Shown here piece after piece: positions 54,247-62,884 of a stretch of 64,000 nucleotides of DNA; position 1 is the stretch's first letter, and every line of letters begins with the position of its first letter. This DNA comes from Aestuariivirga sp. (lineage in GTDB: Bacteria; Pseudomonadota; Alphaproteobacteria; Rhizobiales; Aestuariivirgaceae): positions 1-64,000 of the forward strand of contig JAUXUN010000082.1 in NCBI GenBank assembly GCA_030680855.1, in the 5' to 3' direction. The position numbers and the translations under genes were made by a program. Below the pieces are notes generated by a model. That model ran no database searches, was not told where the DNA came from, and was given only the letters and a program-made list of their open reading frames with translations.

Positions 54247-55153
54247 GCTTGCGGAACGCCAGCAGCCGCCCGTCGATTGCTGCAAGGCCCAGCGCGATAA
54301 GCCCCATGCCGGCGAAATGCCTGGGTTCCAGTTGCTCGCCGAGAAACAGGAAACCCAGAAGCACCGCGCTGACCGGGATCAGAAACGTGACCAGCATCAG
54401 GTTGGTTGCCCCCGATGAGGCAAGGACGCGGAAGAAAATCAGATAGGCCAGCGCCGTTGAAAGAATGGCAAGTCCGGCTATGGCCGCCCATGCCGCAAGG
54501 CTGGGCTGCGTCAGGCTCCAGGACTGGTCAACCAACAGGGCGACAGGCGTGAGCATCAATGTTGAGGCCGTCAATTGCCCCGTCGCCGTCATCATGGGCG
54601 TTACCCCCATTTCCTTGAAACGCCGCCCATAGACTCCGGAAACGCCATAAAAGACCGAAGCCAGGAGAATGGCCACTTGCGCCCAAACATTGCTTCCCAG
54701 CCCCTGCAGCGCCGCCGGGCCCACCATGACGGCCGCCCCGATAAATCCGACAATGACGCCGATAAGCTTCTTGCCCGTCATTTTCTCGTCGCTGGTGAAG
54801 AAATGCGCCACCAGAACGCCAAACAGCGGCGTGGTGGCATTCAGGATGGAGGCCAGGCCGCTGGGGATTTGCGTTTGCCCCCAGACGATCAGGGTTTGCG
54901 GAATGGCATTGTTGAGAAGCCCCATGCCGGCAAAGGCCAGCCACACCTTGGGATCGCGCGGCATCCACTGCCCCATCAGGCGGATGACCACATGCAGGAT
55001 CAGGGCGGCAATGCCCACCCGCAGCATCATTATGGTGAGCGGCGGCAATTCCTTAACGGCAACCCCAATGAAAAAGAACGATCCGCCCCAGAGAACCGAA
55101 AGAATGAGCAGCAGGGCCCATTCCTTCGCCCCCATGGTCTTTTGCAGTGCCAT
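54236..55153 (-). CDS. DMT-superfamily (EamA) transporter
   Basis: 305 residues with ten TM segments in two EamA repeats (SVLWGGSFFFIGVAVKELPP in the first, FGVSGVYGRR-like YGVSGVYGRRFKEMG in the second). Family members export amino acids, metabolites or drugs; the substrate is unknown. The ATG at 55153 (MALQKTMGAKEW) preceded by GGGATG is used; the frame extends 46 codons upstream without membrane features. It overlaps the end of znuA by 11 bp, tail to tail. Confidence 0.85.
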   Translation of the reverse strand: MALQKTMGAKEWALLLILSVLWGGSFFFIGVAVKELPPLTIMMLRVGIAALILHVVIRLMGQWMPRDPKVWLAFAGMGLLNNAIPQTLIVWGQTQIPSGLASILNATTPLFGVLVAHFFTSDEKMTGKKLIGVIVGFIGAAVMVGPAALQGLGSNVWAQVAILLASVFYGVSGVYGRRFKEMGVTPMMTATGQLTASTLMLTPVALLVDQSWSLTQPSLAAWAAIAGLAILSTALAYLIFFRVLASSGATNLMLVTFLIPVSAVLLGFLFLGEQLEPRHFAGMGLIALGLAAIDGRLLAFRKPSS

Positions 55154-55293
55154 ATCATCCCATTTCCGTTGCGCAACGGACCAAGCCTGTGGGACATTCC
55201 GCCGCCCACCCGATTCATGACCTTGCCAAAACTTAATTTCACTTTTTCGCCGCTTACGTTCACTATGCGGGCCCTGAAGCGGAGTTTTCACGG

Positions 55294-55962
55294 ATGGCGG
55301 CGCGCCGCAACATTTATCTTGTCATGGCTGCAATGATGGCCGGTTTCGCAGGCACGCCAGCCCGGGCGCACCCCCATGTCTGGATCGAGATGCAGTCTGA
55401 TGTGGTGTTCACCGAGGACGGCCTGATCAAGGGTGTCAATCTGGAATGGACCTTTGACGACGGCTATGCGCAGATGGCGCTGGAAGGCCTGGATGCCGAC
55501 GGCGACGGCCTTTACAGCCAGAGTGAACTGGCACCGCTCACCAAGGAAAATATCTCGTCGCTGAAAGACTATGAGTATTTCACCGTCATGCGGGCCGATG
55601 GCGAACAGCAGAAAATCGGCGAGGTGACAGACTTTGGGCAGATCTGGAGCAACAACAAGTTGACCCTCCACCTTCAGGTTCCCCTGGAGAAGCCCATTGA
55701 CCCCAAAACCCAGGAATTCGTGCTGAAGGTCTATGACCCGGAATTTTTTATCGCCATCGACTATGTCAAGGATGACCCCGTCGATGTCGTGGGCAAGTTG
55801 CCGGAAGCCTGCAAACTGGTGGTGAAGCCCGTGCCCACCGATGCCGAGCTGGACCAGACCCGCACCATGCTGTCCACCAAGGGCGCTGACTGGAAGCCGG
55901 AGAATGCCGAGGATTTCGGCGCCATGTTTGCCCAGGCCGTGTCCATCGCATGCAAAGCCTGA
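55294..55962 (+). CDS. DUF1007-family periplasmic protein
   Basis: 222 residues. Signal peptide to about residue 25 (PARA-HPHVWIEM); the mature protein begins HPHVWIE, the hallmark of DUF1007, whose N-terminal His could bind metal. An EF-hand-like acidic segment (DADGDGLYSQSEL) follows near residue 69. DUF1007 genes typically precede NicO-type transporters, as here, where the stop overlaps the next start by 13 bp. A metal-delivery role is inferred. Confidence 0.85.
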   Translation: MAARRNIYLVMAAMMAGFAGTPARAHPHVWIEMQSDVVFTEDGLIKGVNLEWTFDDGYAQMALEGLDADGDGLYSQSELAPLTKENISSLKDYEYFTVMRADGEQQKIGEVTDFGQIWSNNKLTLHLQVPLEKPIDPKTQEFVLKVYDPEFFIAIDYVKDDPVDVVGKLPEACKLVVKPVPTDAELDQTRTMLSTKGADWKPENAEDFGAMFAQAVSIACKA

Positions 55963-57005
55963 TGCAGCTGCTGCGCAATCTGCTGATGATTTTTGTGCTT
56001 GCCGGATTCTTGGTAGCGCCCGCCATGGCGCAAACCGCAAGCGAACCCGCCAGCGAAATCAAGATCGACAAGAAAAAATTGCTGGTCCAGCCGCGCAATG
56101 CCGATGGCTCGCCCATCATGGTGTCGTTCTGGGAAGATCCCGCGCTCTGGGTGCGCGAGAAACAGCAGGCCTATTATGGCTCCATGTCGGGCACCCTCCG
56201 GCAGATCAGGACAGAGAGTCCATATGCGGCCGCCTGGACACTCATGCTGTTGAGTTTCGGTTACGGCATTTTTCACGCCGCCGGTCCCGGCCATGGCAAG
56301 ACGGTGATTTCCGCCTGGCTGCTCGCCACGGAAAATGAATTGAAGCGTGGCGTTGTCATCGCCTTCCTCAGTTCCGTCATTCAGGCCCTCGTGGCCATTG
56401 TGCTGGTGAGCGTTTTGTTTTTCGTGGTGGCAAGCGCCAGCAGTGCGGCCCGCGATGTGGCAGGCGTCCTCGAAAGCGCCAGCTACGCCATGATCGGCGC
56501 CATGGGCCTTTATCTGATCTGGACCGCGCTTCGCCCCAAGACCCACCACGATCACCATGGGCACGCCCATCACGGCCACGACCATCATGATCATCACCAC
56601 AATGACCATGTCCACGACGAACATTGCGGCCATGCCCATGTGGCCGAGGCAAAGCAGGTGCGCGGTGAATGGTCCCTCACCAAGGCTTTCTCGCTGGCCT
56701 TTGCCGTCGGCATCAGGCCCTGCACCGGCGCCATTCTGGTGCTGATCCTCGCCAATGCCCTGGGGATTTACTGGGCGGGCGTAGCCTCAACCCTGGTCAT
56801 GGGCATCGGCACCTTCCTCACCGTCTCGGCCATTGCCGCCATCGCCGTCTATTCGCGGAAGTTCGCCCTGCGCCTGGCTTCCGCCGATGGCCGGGCGCTG
56901 GGCTGGCTTGCCTTCGCCCTTCGCCTCGGCGGCGGTGTGGTGATTTTCGCGCTTGGCGGTTTGTTGTTCTGGGGCTCGCTTGGCACTACAATGAGCATGA
57001 CTTGA
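55950..57005 (+). CDS. NicO-family nickel/cobalt transporter
   Basis: 351 residues, six to seven TM segments. Signature GYGIFHAAGPGHGKTVISAW near residue 105 and GIRPCTGAILVLILANAL near 255. Between them is a long His/Asp-rich cytoplasmic loop (THHDHHGHAHHGHDHHDH and on, residues 194-232). NicO/RcnA proteins move Ni2+ or Co2+. Co-translated with DUF1007. This system could serve the urease (Ni) and nitrile hydratase (Co) of this window. Confidence 0.87.
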   Translation: MQSLMQLLRNLLMIFVLAGFLVAPAMAQTASEPASEIKIDKKKLLVQPRNADGSPIMVSFWEDPALWVREKQQAYYGSMSGTLRQIRTESPYAAAWTLMLLSFGYGIFHAAGPGHGKTVISAWLLATENELKRGVVIAFLSSVIQALVAIVLVSVLFFVVASASSAARDVAGVLESASYAMIGAMGLYLIWTALRPKTHHDHHGHAHHGHDHHDHHHNDHVHDEHCGHAHVAEAKQVRGEWSLTKAFSLAFAVGIRPCTGAILVLILANALGIYWAGVASTLVMGIGTFLTVSAIAAIAVYSRKFALRLASADGRALGWLAFALRLGGGVVIFALGGLLFWGSLGTTMSMT

Positions 57006-57027
57006 TTTTCAGCAAAGGCCCCATCCC

Positions 57028-58209
57028 ATGAAAACCGACAGCATTGCCAAGCGCCGTTCCGACCGCACATGGATGACCGCTGAGAGCTGCAAGCTCGATG
57101 ACTTCGTGAAGATCATTTCGCGCGAAACCAGTCTGAGTGATTATCCGCTCGCCAGCGCCGTGCAATCCAACGTGCTGGTCTATGAGGGCGATGCGGTGCG
57201 CGCCGCGGCGAAGGACACGGACCAGCGCAAGGCGATCATGGCGGAATGGGCCGAGGCGATCTATTCCGGCCCCGGCATTCTCATGTTCAGGAATGCCTTT
57301 CCCGACAAGACGGTGCTTGATGCGGCAACAGACACGTTCAACGCCATGATCAGGGAGCAGCACGAAGCCAAGACCGGCGGCGGTGATCATTTCGCCAAGC
57401 CCGGCGCCAACGACCGCATCTGGAATGCTTTGGAAAAACTGTGCCTGCGCGATCCGGAACTTTTCGCCAAATACTATTCCAATGAAATTGTCGCCCTCAT
57501 CTCCGAAAGCTGGCTCGGCACCGGCTACCAGATCACCTCGCAGCTCAATGTGGTGAACCCCGGCGGCGAGGCCCAGTCCGTGCACCGCGATTACCACATG
57601 GGATTCCAGACCGCCGCCGAGATCGAGCGCTTCCCGCTCCACGCCCACCAGCTTTCGCCGGTTCTTACATTGCAAGGCGCCGTTGCCCATTGCGACATGG
57701 CCGTTGAAAGCGGCCCCACGCTCTACCTGCCCTACAGCCAGAATTTCGTGCCGGGCTACTTCGCCTGGCGCAAACCCGAATTCAAGGACTACTTCGACAA
57801 GAACTACATCCAATTGCCTTTGGCCAAGGGCGACGCGGTGTTCCTCAGCCCCGCCCTTTTCCACGCGGCAGGCCACAACCGCACCAAGGATGTGAAGCGC
57901 ATGGCAAACCTGCTGCAGGTATCCTCGGCCTATGGCCGCGCCATGGAAAGCATGGACCGCGCCGCCATGTCAGCCATTCTTTACCCCACACTCCGAAAAA
58001 TGAAATTGAGCCCCGGCGAAATTTCAAATGCCATCGCCGCCTGCGCCGAAGGCTATGCCTTCCCCACCAATCTCGACCGCGACCCGCCCATCGGCGGCCT
58101 GGCACCTCAAACCCAGCAACAGCTCATGGCCAAGGCCCTGGCCGAGAATTGGGAGACGGATGTGTTTACGGCAGCACTCAAGAAACATTCCTGGCGTAGG
58201 CTGACTTAA
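57028..58209 (+). CDS. Phytanoyl-CoA dioxygenase (PhyH) family oxygenase
   Basis: 393 residues of the Fe(II)/2-oxoglutarate-dependent PhyH family. Iron ligands: HRDYHMGFQ (HxD, near residue 189) and AAGHNRT (distal His near 288). 2-oxoglutarate-binding Arg is likely R in HNRTKDVKRMANLLQ. The substrate is unknown; PhyH members hydroxylate alkyl chains, amino acids or phosphonates. Starts 22 bp after the NicO gene and may be read through from it. Confidence 0.83.
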   Translation: MKTDSIAKRRSDRTWMTAESCKLDDFVKIISRETSLSDYPLASAVQSNVLVYEGDAVRAAAKDTDQRKAIMAEWAEAIYSGPGILMFRNAFPDKTVLDAATDTFNAMIREQHEAKTGGGDHFAKPGANDRIWNALEKLCLRDPELFAKYYSNEIVALISESWLGTGYQITSQLNVVNPGGEAQSVHRDYHMGFQTAAEIERFPLHAHQLSPVLTLQGAVAHCDMAVESGPTLYLPYSQNFVPGYFAWRKPEFKDYFDKNYIQLPLAKGDAVFLSPALFHAAGHNRTKDVKRMANLLQVSSAYGRAMESMDRAAMSAILYPTLRKMKLSPGEISNAIAACAEGYAFPTNLDRDPPIGGLAPQTQQQLMAKALAENWETDVFTAALKKHSWRRLT

Positions 58210-58218
58210 ATTTCTACG

Positions 58219-58737
58219 TCACGAGAACGACATTACGGTTGTTGGTCTTTTGATACACTTCTCGAAATGCTGTCCACCTGAACCAATACCGTAGCTAAAG
58301 TGAATAAAATTTGTTGATCTATCGGCTTGAATATAGGCAATCATAAATTCAAACTCTTCAACGATACCCAGACGAAGTCCCGAGTTCTTTTTATTTAGAT
58401 TCTCACGATCAGTTTCAGAAACAATTCCGCCATTCGCAATTATTGTTTTTATGGGATCGACGTAACCACCAATTGCGCAAACAGTTTCCCATTGGCCGCC
58501 GTTCAATTGAGAAAAATCAAGGGTTTGCTCTTTGGCGTCGCCTGCAACAAATGAAGCGCCAATATCCGTCAAGCGTTTATCAAGCCAAGAAAAATCGGCG
58601 TCCTGAGTATCGTATAAGATATCCTCAGCTAACCACGTAAAAATAAGAACTGTAACAGGGAATGCCAACCAAAGCGCGCCGATGATCGCAATCAAGGTTA
58701 TGAGCTTTCTGAAATCCTTGCGCGTGAATATTTTCAA
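58219..58737 (-). CDS. Hypothetical membrane-anchored protein, AT-rich
   Basis: 172 residues, not recognised. N-terminal basic patch and one TM segment (LITLIAIIGALWLAFPVTVL), then a soluble domain with DADFSWLDKRLTDIG and CAIGGYVDPIKTIIANGG. The DNA is clearly lower in GC than neighbours, suggesting recent transfer. The only plausible start is a TTG (58737-58735) overlapping the stop of the propeller gene by 4 bases; no ATG lies near the N-terminus. Confidence 0.55.
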   Translation of the reverse strand: MKIFTRKDFRKLITLIAIIGALWLAFPVTVLIFTWLAEDILYDTQDADFSWLDKRLTDIGASFVAGDAKEQTLDFSQLNGGQWETVCAIGGYVDPIKTIIANGGIVSETDRENLNKKNSGLRLGIVEEFEFMIAYIQADRSTNFIHFSYGIGSGGQHFEKCIKRPTTVMSFS

Positions 58738-59837
58738 GCAAAACGCACCGCGTAAACCGGTGGCAGGGAGTGGCTCACGTTCTGCCAGCTGTCGCCCTGA
58801 TCCTCGCTGACCCAGACGCCGCCGGTGGTCGAGCCCATCGCCAGGCGTTCACCCGGCCCGTCAATCGCCAGGCCATGCCGGAAGATCAGATCATAGGCGT
58901 GTTTCTGCGGCAGGCCTTTTTTCAGGCTCTTGAAGGTCTTGCCGCCGTCGCGCGTGCGCGTCACCACCAATGCGCCGTCAACCGGAATGCGCTTCTCGTC
59001 CTTGATGCCGGGCACGAACCATGCGGTGTCCGCATCATCGGGATGGACCGCCACGCCAAAGCCGAAGGATGACGGCTTGGCCTTCACCTCGGTCCAGCTC
59101 TTCGCATTGTCCGTCGATTTGAAAATTCCGCAATGATGCTGCACCCAGAATTTGTCGGGCTCGGCCTTGCATTGCACCATCATGTGCGGGTCCTGCGTAT
59201 GGGGATCGCCCGCCTGCTCCGGCGGCCCCTGGTCAAACTTCATGCCATGCGCCGTTTGCGCCCAGGTGGCTCCGCCATCATGGGTGACCCACACGCCGCC
59301 GCAGGATATGGCCACACGCACGGTTTTTGATGAGCGCGGATCGACACAGATGGAGTGAATGCCCGGAATATCCGCCCCGCCGCCCAACCACTTGTTGCGA
59401 TCCGGCATGTGCCAAAGACTTTCGATCAACTCCCAGGTAGCACCCCGGTCACGCGAACGGAACAAGCCCCCCGGCATGGTGCCGCACCAGATCACGCCCG
59501 GCTCGTCACGCCCGCCCGCCTCAAGCGCCCAGATCAGTTGCGTGGTCCAGTTCACGGGCTTCCCCCAGCCGTCAAGATCATTGAGGCCCTCGGGCTTTGC
59601 CGGATAGGCGGGCGTGGTGATTTCCTTCCAGGTCTTGCGGCCCTTGTCGCGGCGATGCAGCTTGATGCCGAAATGGCCGTGGTTGAGTGCTGCATAATCC
59701 GTGCCGTCACGCGGGTCGTGCAAAGTCAACGTCACGTTGTCGCCAACGAAGTCACCGTTGGAAACGCTCCAGCCACCCCGCCCACGCTTGACCGTGAACA
59801 GGCCCTTGCGGGTTGAAACCAGTATGGAATTACTCAT
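58734..59837 (-). CDS. BNR/sialidase-like beta-propeller protein
   Basis: 367 residues without signal peptide. Repeated propeller motifs: GGLFRSRDRGATWELIESLW, GVWVTHDGGATWAQTAHGM, GIFKSTDNAKSWTEVKAKP, TRTRDGGKTFKSLKKGLP and GGVWVSEDQGDSWQNVSHSL, i.e. Asp-box (SxDxGxxW) repeats. Sialidase catalytic residues are not evident, so a binding or scaffold role is as likely. AGGAGG 7 bp before the ATG lies in the end of the MoaD-like gene, so both are translated together. Confidence 0.82.
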   Translation of the reverse strand: MSNSILVSTRKGLFTVKRGRGGWSVSNGDFVGDNVTLTLHDPRDGTDYAALNHGHFGIKLHRRDKGRKTWKEITTPAYPAKPEGLNDLDGWGKPVNWTTQLIWALEAGGRDEPGVIWCGTMPGGLFRSRDRGATWELIESLWHMPDRNKWLGGGADIPGIHSICVDPRSSKTVRVAISCGGVWVTHDGGATWAQTAHGMKFDQGPPEQAGDPHTQDPHMMVQCKAEPDKFWVQHHCGIFKSTDNAKSWTEVKAKPSSFGFGVAVHPDDADTAWFVPGIKDEKRIPVDGALVVTRTRDGGKTFKSLKKGLPQKHAYDLIFRHGLAIDGPGERLAMGSTTGGVWVSEDQGDSWQNVSHSLPPVYAVRFA

Positions 59838-59840
59838 CAC

Positions 59841-60110
59841 CTAACCTCCTGAAAGTGCCTGCATCACGTAAACTTCGCTTTTGGGCTGGACCACATCGCT
59901 CAGGCCCGCAAGATCGCTCACCCGCTTGCCATCCACAAGAATGGTCATGTGCTTGCGCAGCGCCGCCTGGTCATCAAGAATATAGCTCCGCAGCCGGTCA
60001 TTGGATTCAAAGACATTGTTTAAAATTTCGCGCACCGTCTGGCCTTTGGCCTCAACGGTTGCGCAATCCACATGCCTGCGCAAATTGCTGGTAAAAGTCA
60101 CACGCGCCAT
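59841..60110 (-). CDS. MoaD/ThiS-family small sulfur-carrier-like protein
   Basis: 89 residues with a beta-grasp pattern (MARVTFTSNLRRHVDCATVE, then TVREILNNVF, ILVDGKRVSDL) and the terminal LSGG. The Gly-Gly end is the adenylated/thiocarboxylated terminus of MoaD, ThiS and related carriers. No moaE, moeB or thiG-like gene is adjacent; its partner by operon is the BNR propeller 3 bp downstream. Confidence 0.83.
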   Translation of the reverse strand: MARVTFTSNLRRHVDCATVEAKGQTVREILNNVFESNDRLRSYILDDQAALRKHMTILVDGKRVSDLAGLSDVVQPKSEVYVMQALSGG

Positions 60111-60162
60111 GGGGCAATACTGTCACATTCCCGAAAACCTGCCAAGGCGCTAGGATTTTCGG

Positions 60163-60585
60163 ATGTTAAGAAGAACCTTCCTGTTTGCCATTTTTTTGCC
60201 AACAATCGCCCAAGCCCACTCATTCCGCCATGGCAATATCGCTATCGGCCACGCTTGGGCCTTGCCCCGGCAGCTTGCCGACGGCCAGGTTTTTTTCCCA
60301 ATGGCGATCAAGGGAAAAGAGAGCGACGAACTGGTTGCGGCCCGTTCGGATGTCTGCACCTTTATCCAGCTCAGGGAAAACAACCACTATGACGATCCGC
60401 CCTTGCCATCCATCAAGCTTGAACCGGGCAAGCCCGTACCCATGCGCCCCACGGCAACTCACTTGCGGCTGGTTGGCATGAAACAGCCCCTGAAGCTTGG
60501 CGACCGCTTCAAGATCATTCTCGACTTCCTCAATGCGGGTGAGTTCGAAATCGAAGTCTTCGTCGAGGAAAAACCCGGCGACTGA
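60163..60585 (+). CDS. Degenerate PCuAC-type copper chaperone homologue
   Basis: 140 residues, signal peptide MLRRTFLFAIFLPTIAQA. The body matches the PCuAC (DUF461) fold: IAIGHAWALPRQLADGQVFF, then HLRLVGMKQPLKLGDRFKII and AGEFEIEVFVEE. The copper ligands H(M)X10MX21HXM are not kept: the C-terminal HxM is HLR and the central His/Met region reads DVCTFIQLRENN. So it may bind another ligand or be a structural relative. Divergent from the MoaD-like gene. Confidence 0.75.
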   Translation: MLRRTFLFAIFLPTIAQAHSFRHGNIAIGHAWALPRQLADGQVFFPMAIKGKESDELVAARSDVCTFIQLRENNHYDDPPLPSIKLEPGKPVPMRPTATHLRLVGMKQPLKLGDRFKIILDFLNAGEFEIEVFVEEKPGD

Positions 60586-60593
60586 ATTTTGCT

Positions 60594-61178
60594 CTAGGTC
60601 AGAAGCTGGCCCACCCGATCCTTGAGAACCGGCAGGATTTCTTCTTCAAACCACGGGTTTCTTCTGAGCCACATATTGTTGCGCGGACTGGGGTGGGGAA
60701 GTGCCAAGATGTCCGGCCAGTATTCCTTCCAGCTCTTCACCGTATCCGTGAGGCTGCCCTTCTGCCGCTCACCCAGATGCCATGCATGGGCATATCGCCC
60801 GATGACCAGCATCAGCGCGATGTTGGGCAGAAATGCCAGAAGCGGCTGGCGCCAGTGCGCAGCACACTCCGGACGCGGCGGAAGGTCGCCGGAATTTCCC
60901 GTTCCCGGATAACAGAAGCCCATGGGCAGAATGGCAATCCTCGCCGCATCGTAGAACACCCCGCGATCAACCCCCATCCAGTCCCGCAAACGGTCGCCGC
61001 TGGGGTCATTGAAGGTGATGCCGGTTTCATGCACGCGCCGGCCTGGTGCCTGGCCCACAATGAGGATGCGGGCCGTCCGGCCGATTTGAAAAACCGGTCG
61101 CGTCCCCAATGGCAAATGGGGTTTGCAGACTTCGCAGGCTCTTACAGCCGCGACCGTTGTTTCAAAGTCTCGCGTCAC
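60594..61178 (-). CDS. Uracil-DNA glycosylase family protein
   Basis: 194 residues of the UDG-like fold: LIVGQAPGRRVHETGITFND near residue 39 (the motif A region GQxPG) and ALPHPSPRNNMWLRRNPWF near 160 (motif B HPSP). A Cys pair (CEVCKP) near residue 16 lies at the N-terminus. Similar proteins in proteobacteria are annotated as UDG-like or family 4/6-related; activity on uracil is unproven. Only 8 bp from the convergent PCuAC-like gene. Confidence 0.8.
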   Translation of the reverse strand: MTRDFETTVAAVRACEVCKPHLPLGTRPVFQIGRTARILIVGQAPGRRVHETGITFNDPSGDRLRDWMGVDRGVFYDAARIAILPMGFCYPGTGNSGDLPPRPECAAHWRQPLLAFLPNIALMLVIGRYAHAWHLGERQKGSLTDTVKSWKEYWPDILALPHPSPRNNMWLRRNPWFEEEILPVLKDRVGQLLT

Positions 61179-61205
61179 AACCTGGTTATCGCACCAGGCA
61201 AGTTT

Positions 61206-61595
61206 TCAGGCCAGCCCCATCAGGTCGAGCACAGGGTGCCGCCCTGCAGGCGTCTTCACGTTCTCAAGCAATTGCTTCACGGCAAAGCCCACGCCTGGCG
61301 GGAACTTCTGCATCGATATTTCAGCGCCGTTGCTGAAACGTATGCCGTCCCTGTAGGTGCCAGCGTCCAGCCGGATGAAAACCGCGTCTTCATCAGGCTT
61401 GATGCCGAACTCACGGCACATGGAATCGGGAATGCCGCTGATTTCAAGCGCCGTATCGCAGTTGAGGCAAACCGCCGTCGAAGCACGCTCCGGCGAGGTG
61501 AGCCCAATCGTTCCACTCGGGAAACGGGAAGTGACATAGCGTTCGCCTTCGCGGGCCGGACGCGAGCCATAGACTTCAAGTGAGTAGTCGCACAT
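61206..61595 (-). CDS. Conserved hypothetical protein (MCDYSL family)
   Basis: 129 residues. The N-terminus MCDYSLEVYGSRPAREGERY resembles a family of short hypothetical proteins seen in Rhizobiales, named here only by that motif. Two Cys in STAVCLNCDTALEI form a CxxC. Function unknown. Its start is separated by 114 bp from the alcohol dehydrogenase stop; no operon link is evident beyond shared strand. Confidence 0.65.
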   Translation of the reverse strand: MCDYSLEVYGSRPAREGERYVTSRFPSGTIGLTSPERASTAVCLNCDTALEISGIPDSMCREFGIKPDEDAVFIRLDAGTYRDGIRFSNGAEISMQKFPPGVGFAVKQLLENVKTPAGRHPVLDLMGLA

Positions 61596-61709
61596 TTAAA
61601 CCTCCTATGAGGATTTGGATTGCGCCGCCCAGCCCATAGGTCGCTTAACGATATCTAAGATCGTCCAAGCCGTATTAAAGTAGAAAATGTGGTCGGAATT
61701 GCGGCTGCG

Positions 61710-62870
61710 TCAAAGATCGCCAACCACGCATTTTTTCGCCAAAGCCTTGTATTGCTTTTCCGTAAACTGGATGGGATTGCCGCCGGCCGAGGGATCCTTG
61801 ATCGCCATGGCGGCCACCTCGTCCAGGCGCTTGGTATCAATGCCGATATCCTTCAGCGTGTGCGGAATGCCGATCTCCTTGCGCAGCGCCAGAATCCATT
61901 TGAGGAAGCCATTGAAGCCGCCCTTGATGCCGAGATAGGCGGCGGCGCGTTCGATGTCCTTCTCGATTTTTTTGCGGTTGGCTTTCAACACATAGGGCAT
62001 CACAATGCCGTTGAGCAGCCCGTGGTGGGCGTCATACAAGCCGCCAAAGGGATGCGACAGCGCATGGATGGCGCCGAGCCCGCGCTGGAAGGCGGTGGCC
62101 CCCATGGTGGAAGCCATCAGCATGTTGCCCCGCGCATCAAGATCGGAACCTTTCTTCACCGCCTTCGCCAGGTTTTCCTTCACCAGGCGCATGCCCTCAA
62201 GTCCGACTCCGGCTGACAGCGGATGATAGAACGGCGCGCAATAGGCTTCCAGGCAATGGGCCAGGGCATCCATGCCCGTGGCCGCCGTCAGTTTTGCCGG
62301 CAGGCCAACCGTCAGTTGCGGATCGAGGATCGCCACCTTCGGCATGATCGCCGGATGGAAAATGATTTTCTTCTCATGGGTGAAGGGATGGGTGACCACC
62401 CCGGCGCGGCCCACTTCCGAGCCCGTGCCCGCCGTTGTCGGCACTGCAATGATCGGCGAAATTTTGGACGCATCGGCCCTGGTCCACCAGTCACCGATGT
62501 CCTCAAGCTCGAACACCGAAATGACCTGGCCGTGCATGAGGGCGATCATCTTGCCGATATCAAGGCCCGAGCCGCCGCCAAAGGCGATCACGCCATCGTG
62601 GCGCCCTGCCTGATAGGCCTTGACGCCTTCATTGATGTTGGCCTCGATCGGATTGGGCCGCACATCGGAGAATACCTCAATCGCAAGGCCGGCGTCCTTC
62701 ACATCAGCCACAATGGCCTTCACCATCGGCATTCCCGCCAGCCCCGGGTCGGTGACAAAGAGCGGCCGCATGATGCCATTGGCCTTGCACAGGTCGGCCA
62801 GCTCCTTGATGCGCCCCGCGCCATATTTGAGCGCCGTGGGATAACTGAAATTGCGGTTTGGTATGGTCAT
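61710..62870 (-). CDS. Iron-containing alcohol dehydrogenase
   Basis: 386 residues of the group III ADH family. NAD motif FGGGSGLDIGKMIALM near residue 90, VPTTAGTGSEVGRAGVV near 140, and metal ligands in ATGMDALAHCLEAY (Asp, His) and HALSHPFGGLYDAHHG (two His) near 260-275. The start at 62870 (MTIPNRNFSYP) follows AGGAAAATCC; the frame extends seven codons upstream. Substrate unknown. Confidence 0.9.
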   Translation of the reverse strand: MTIPNRNFSYPTALKYGAGRIKELADLCKANGIMRPLFVTDPGLAGMPMVKAIVADVKDAGLAIEVFSDVRPNPIEANINEGVKAYQAGRHDGVIAFGGGSGLDIGKMIALMHGQVISVFELEDIGDWWTRADASKISPIIAVPTTAGTGSEVGRAGVVTHPFTHEKKIIFHPAIMPKVAILDPQLTVGLPAKLTAATGMDALAHCLEAYCAPFYHPLSAGVGLEGMRLVKENLAKAVKKGSDLDARGNMLMASTMGATAFQRGLGAIHALSHPFGGLYDAHHGLLNGIVMPYVLKANRKKIEKDIERAAAYLGIKGGFNGFLKWILALRKEIGIPHTLKDIGIDTKRLDEVAAMAIKDPSAGGNPIQFTEKQYKALAKKCVVGDL

Positions 62871-62884
62871 GGATTTTCCTTTTT

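Noticed and set aside
56545-56640. CA-rich low-complexity repeat
   Set aside because: It encodes the His-rich loop of the NicO transporter.
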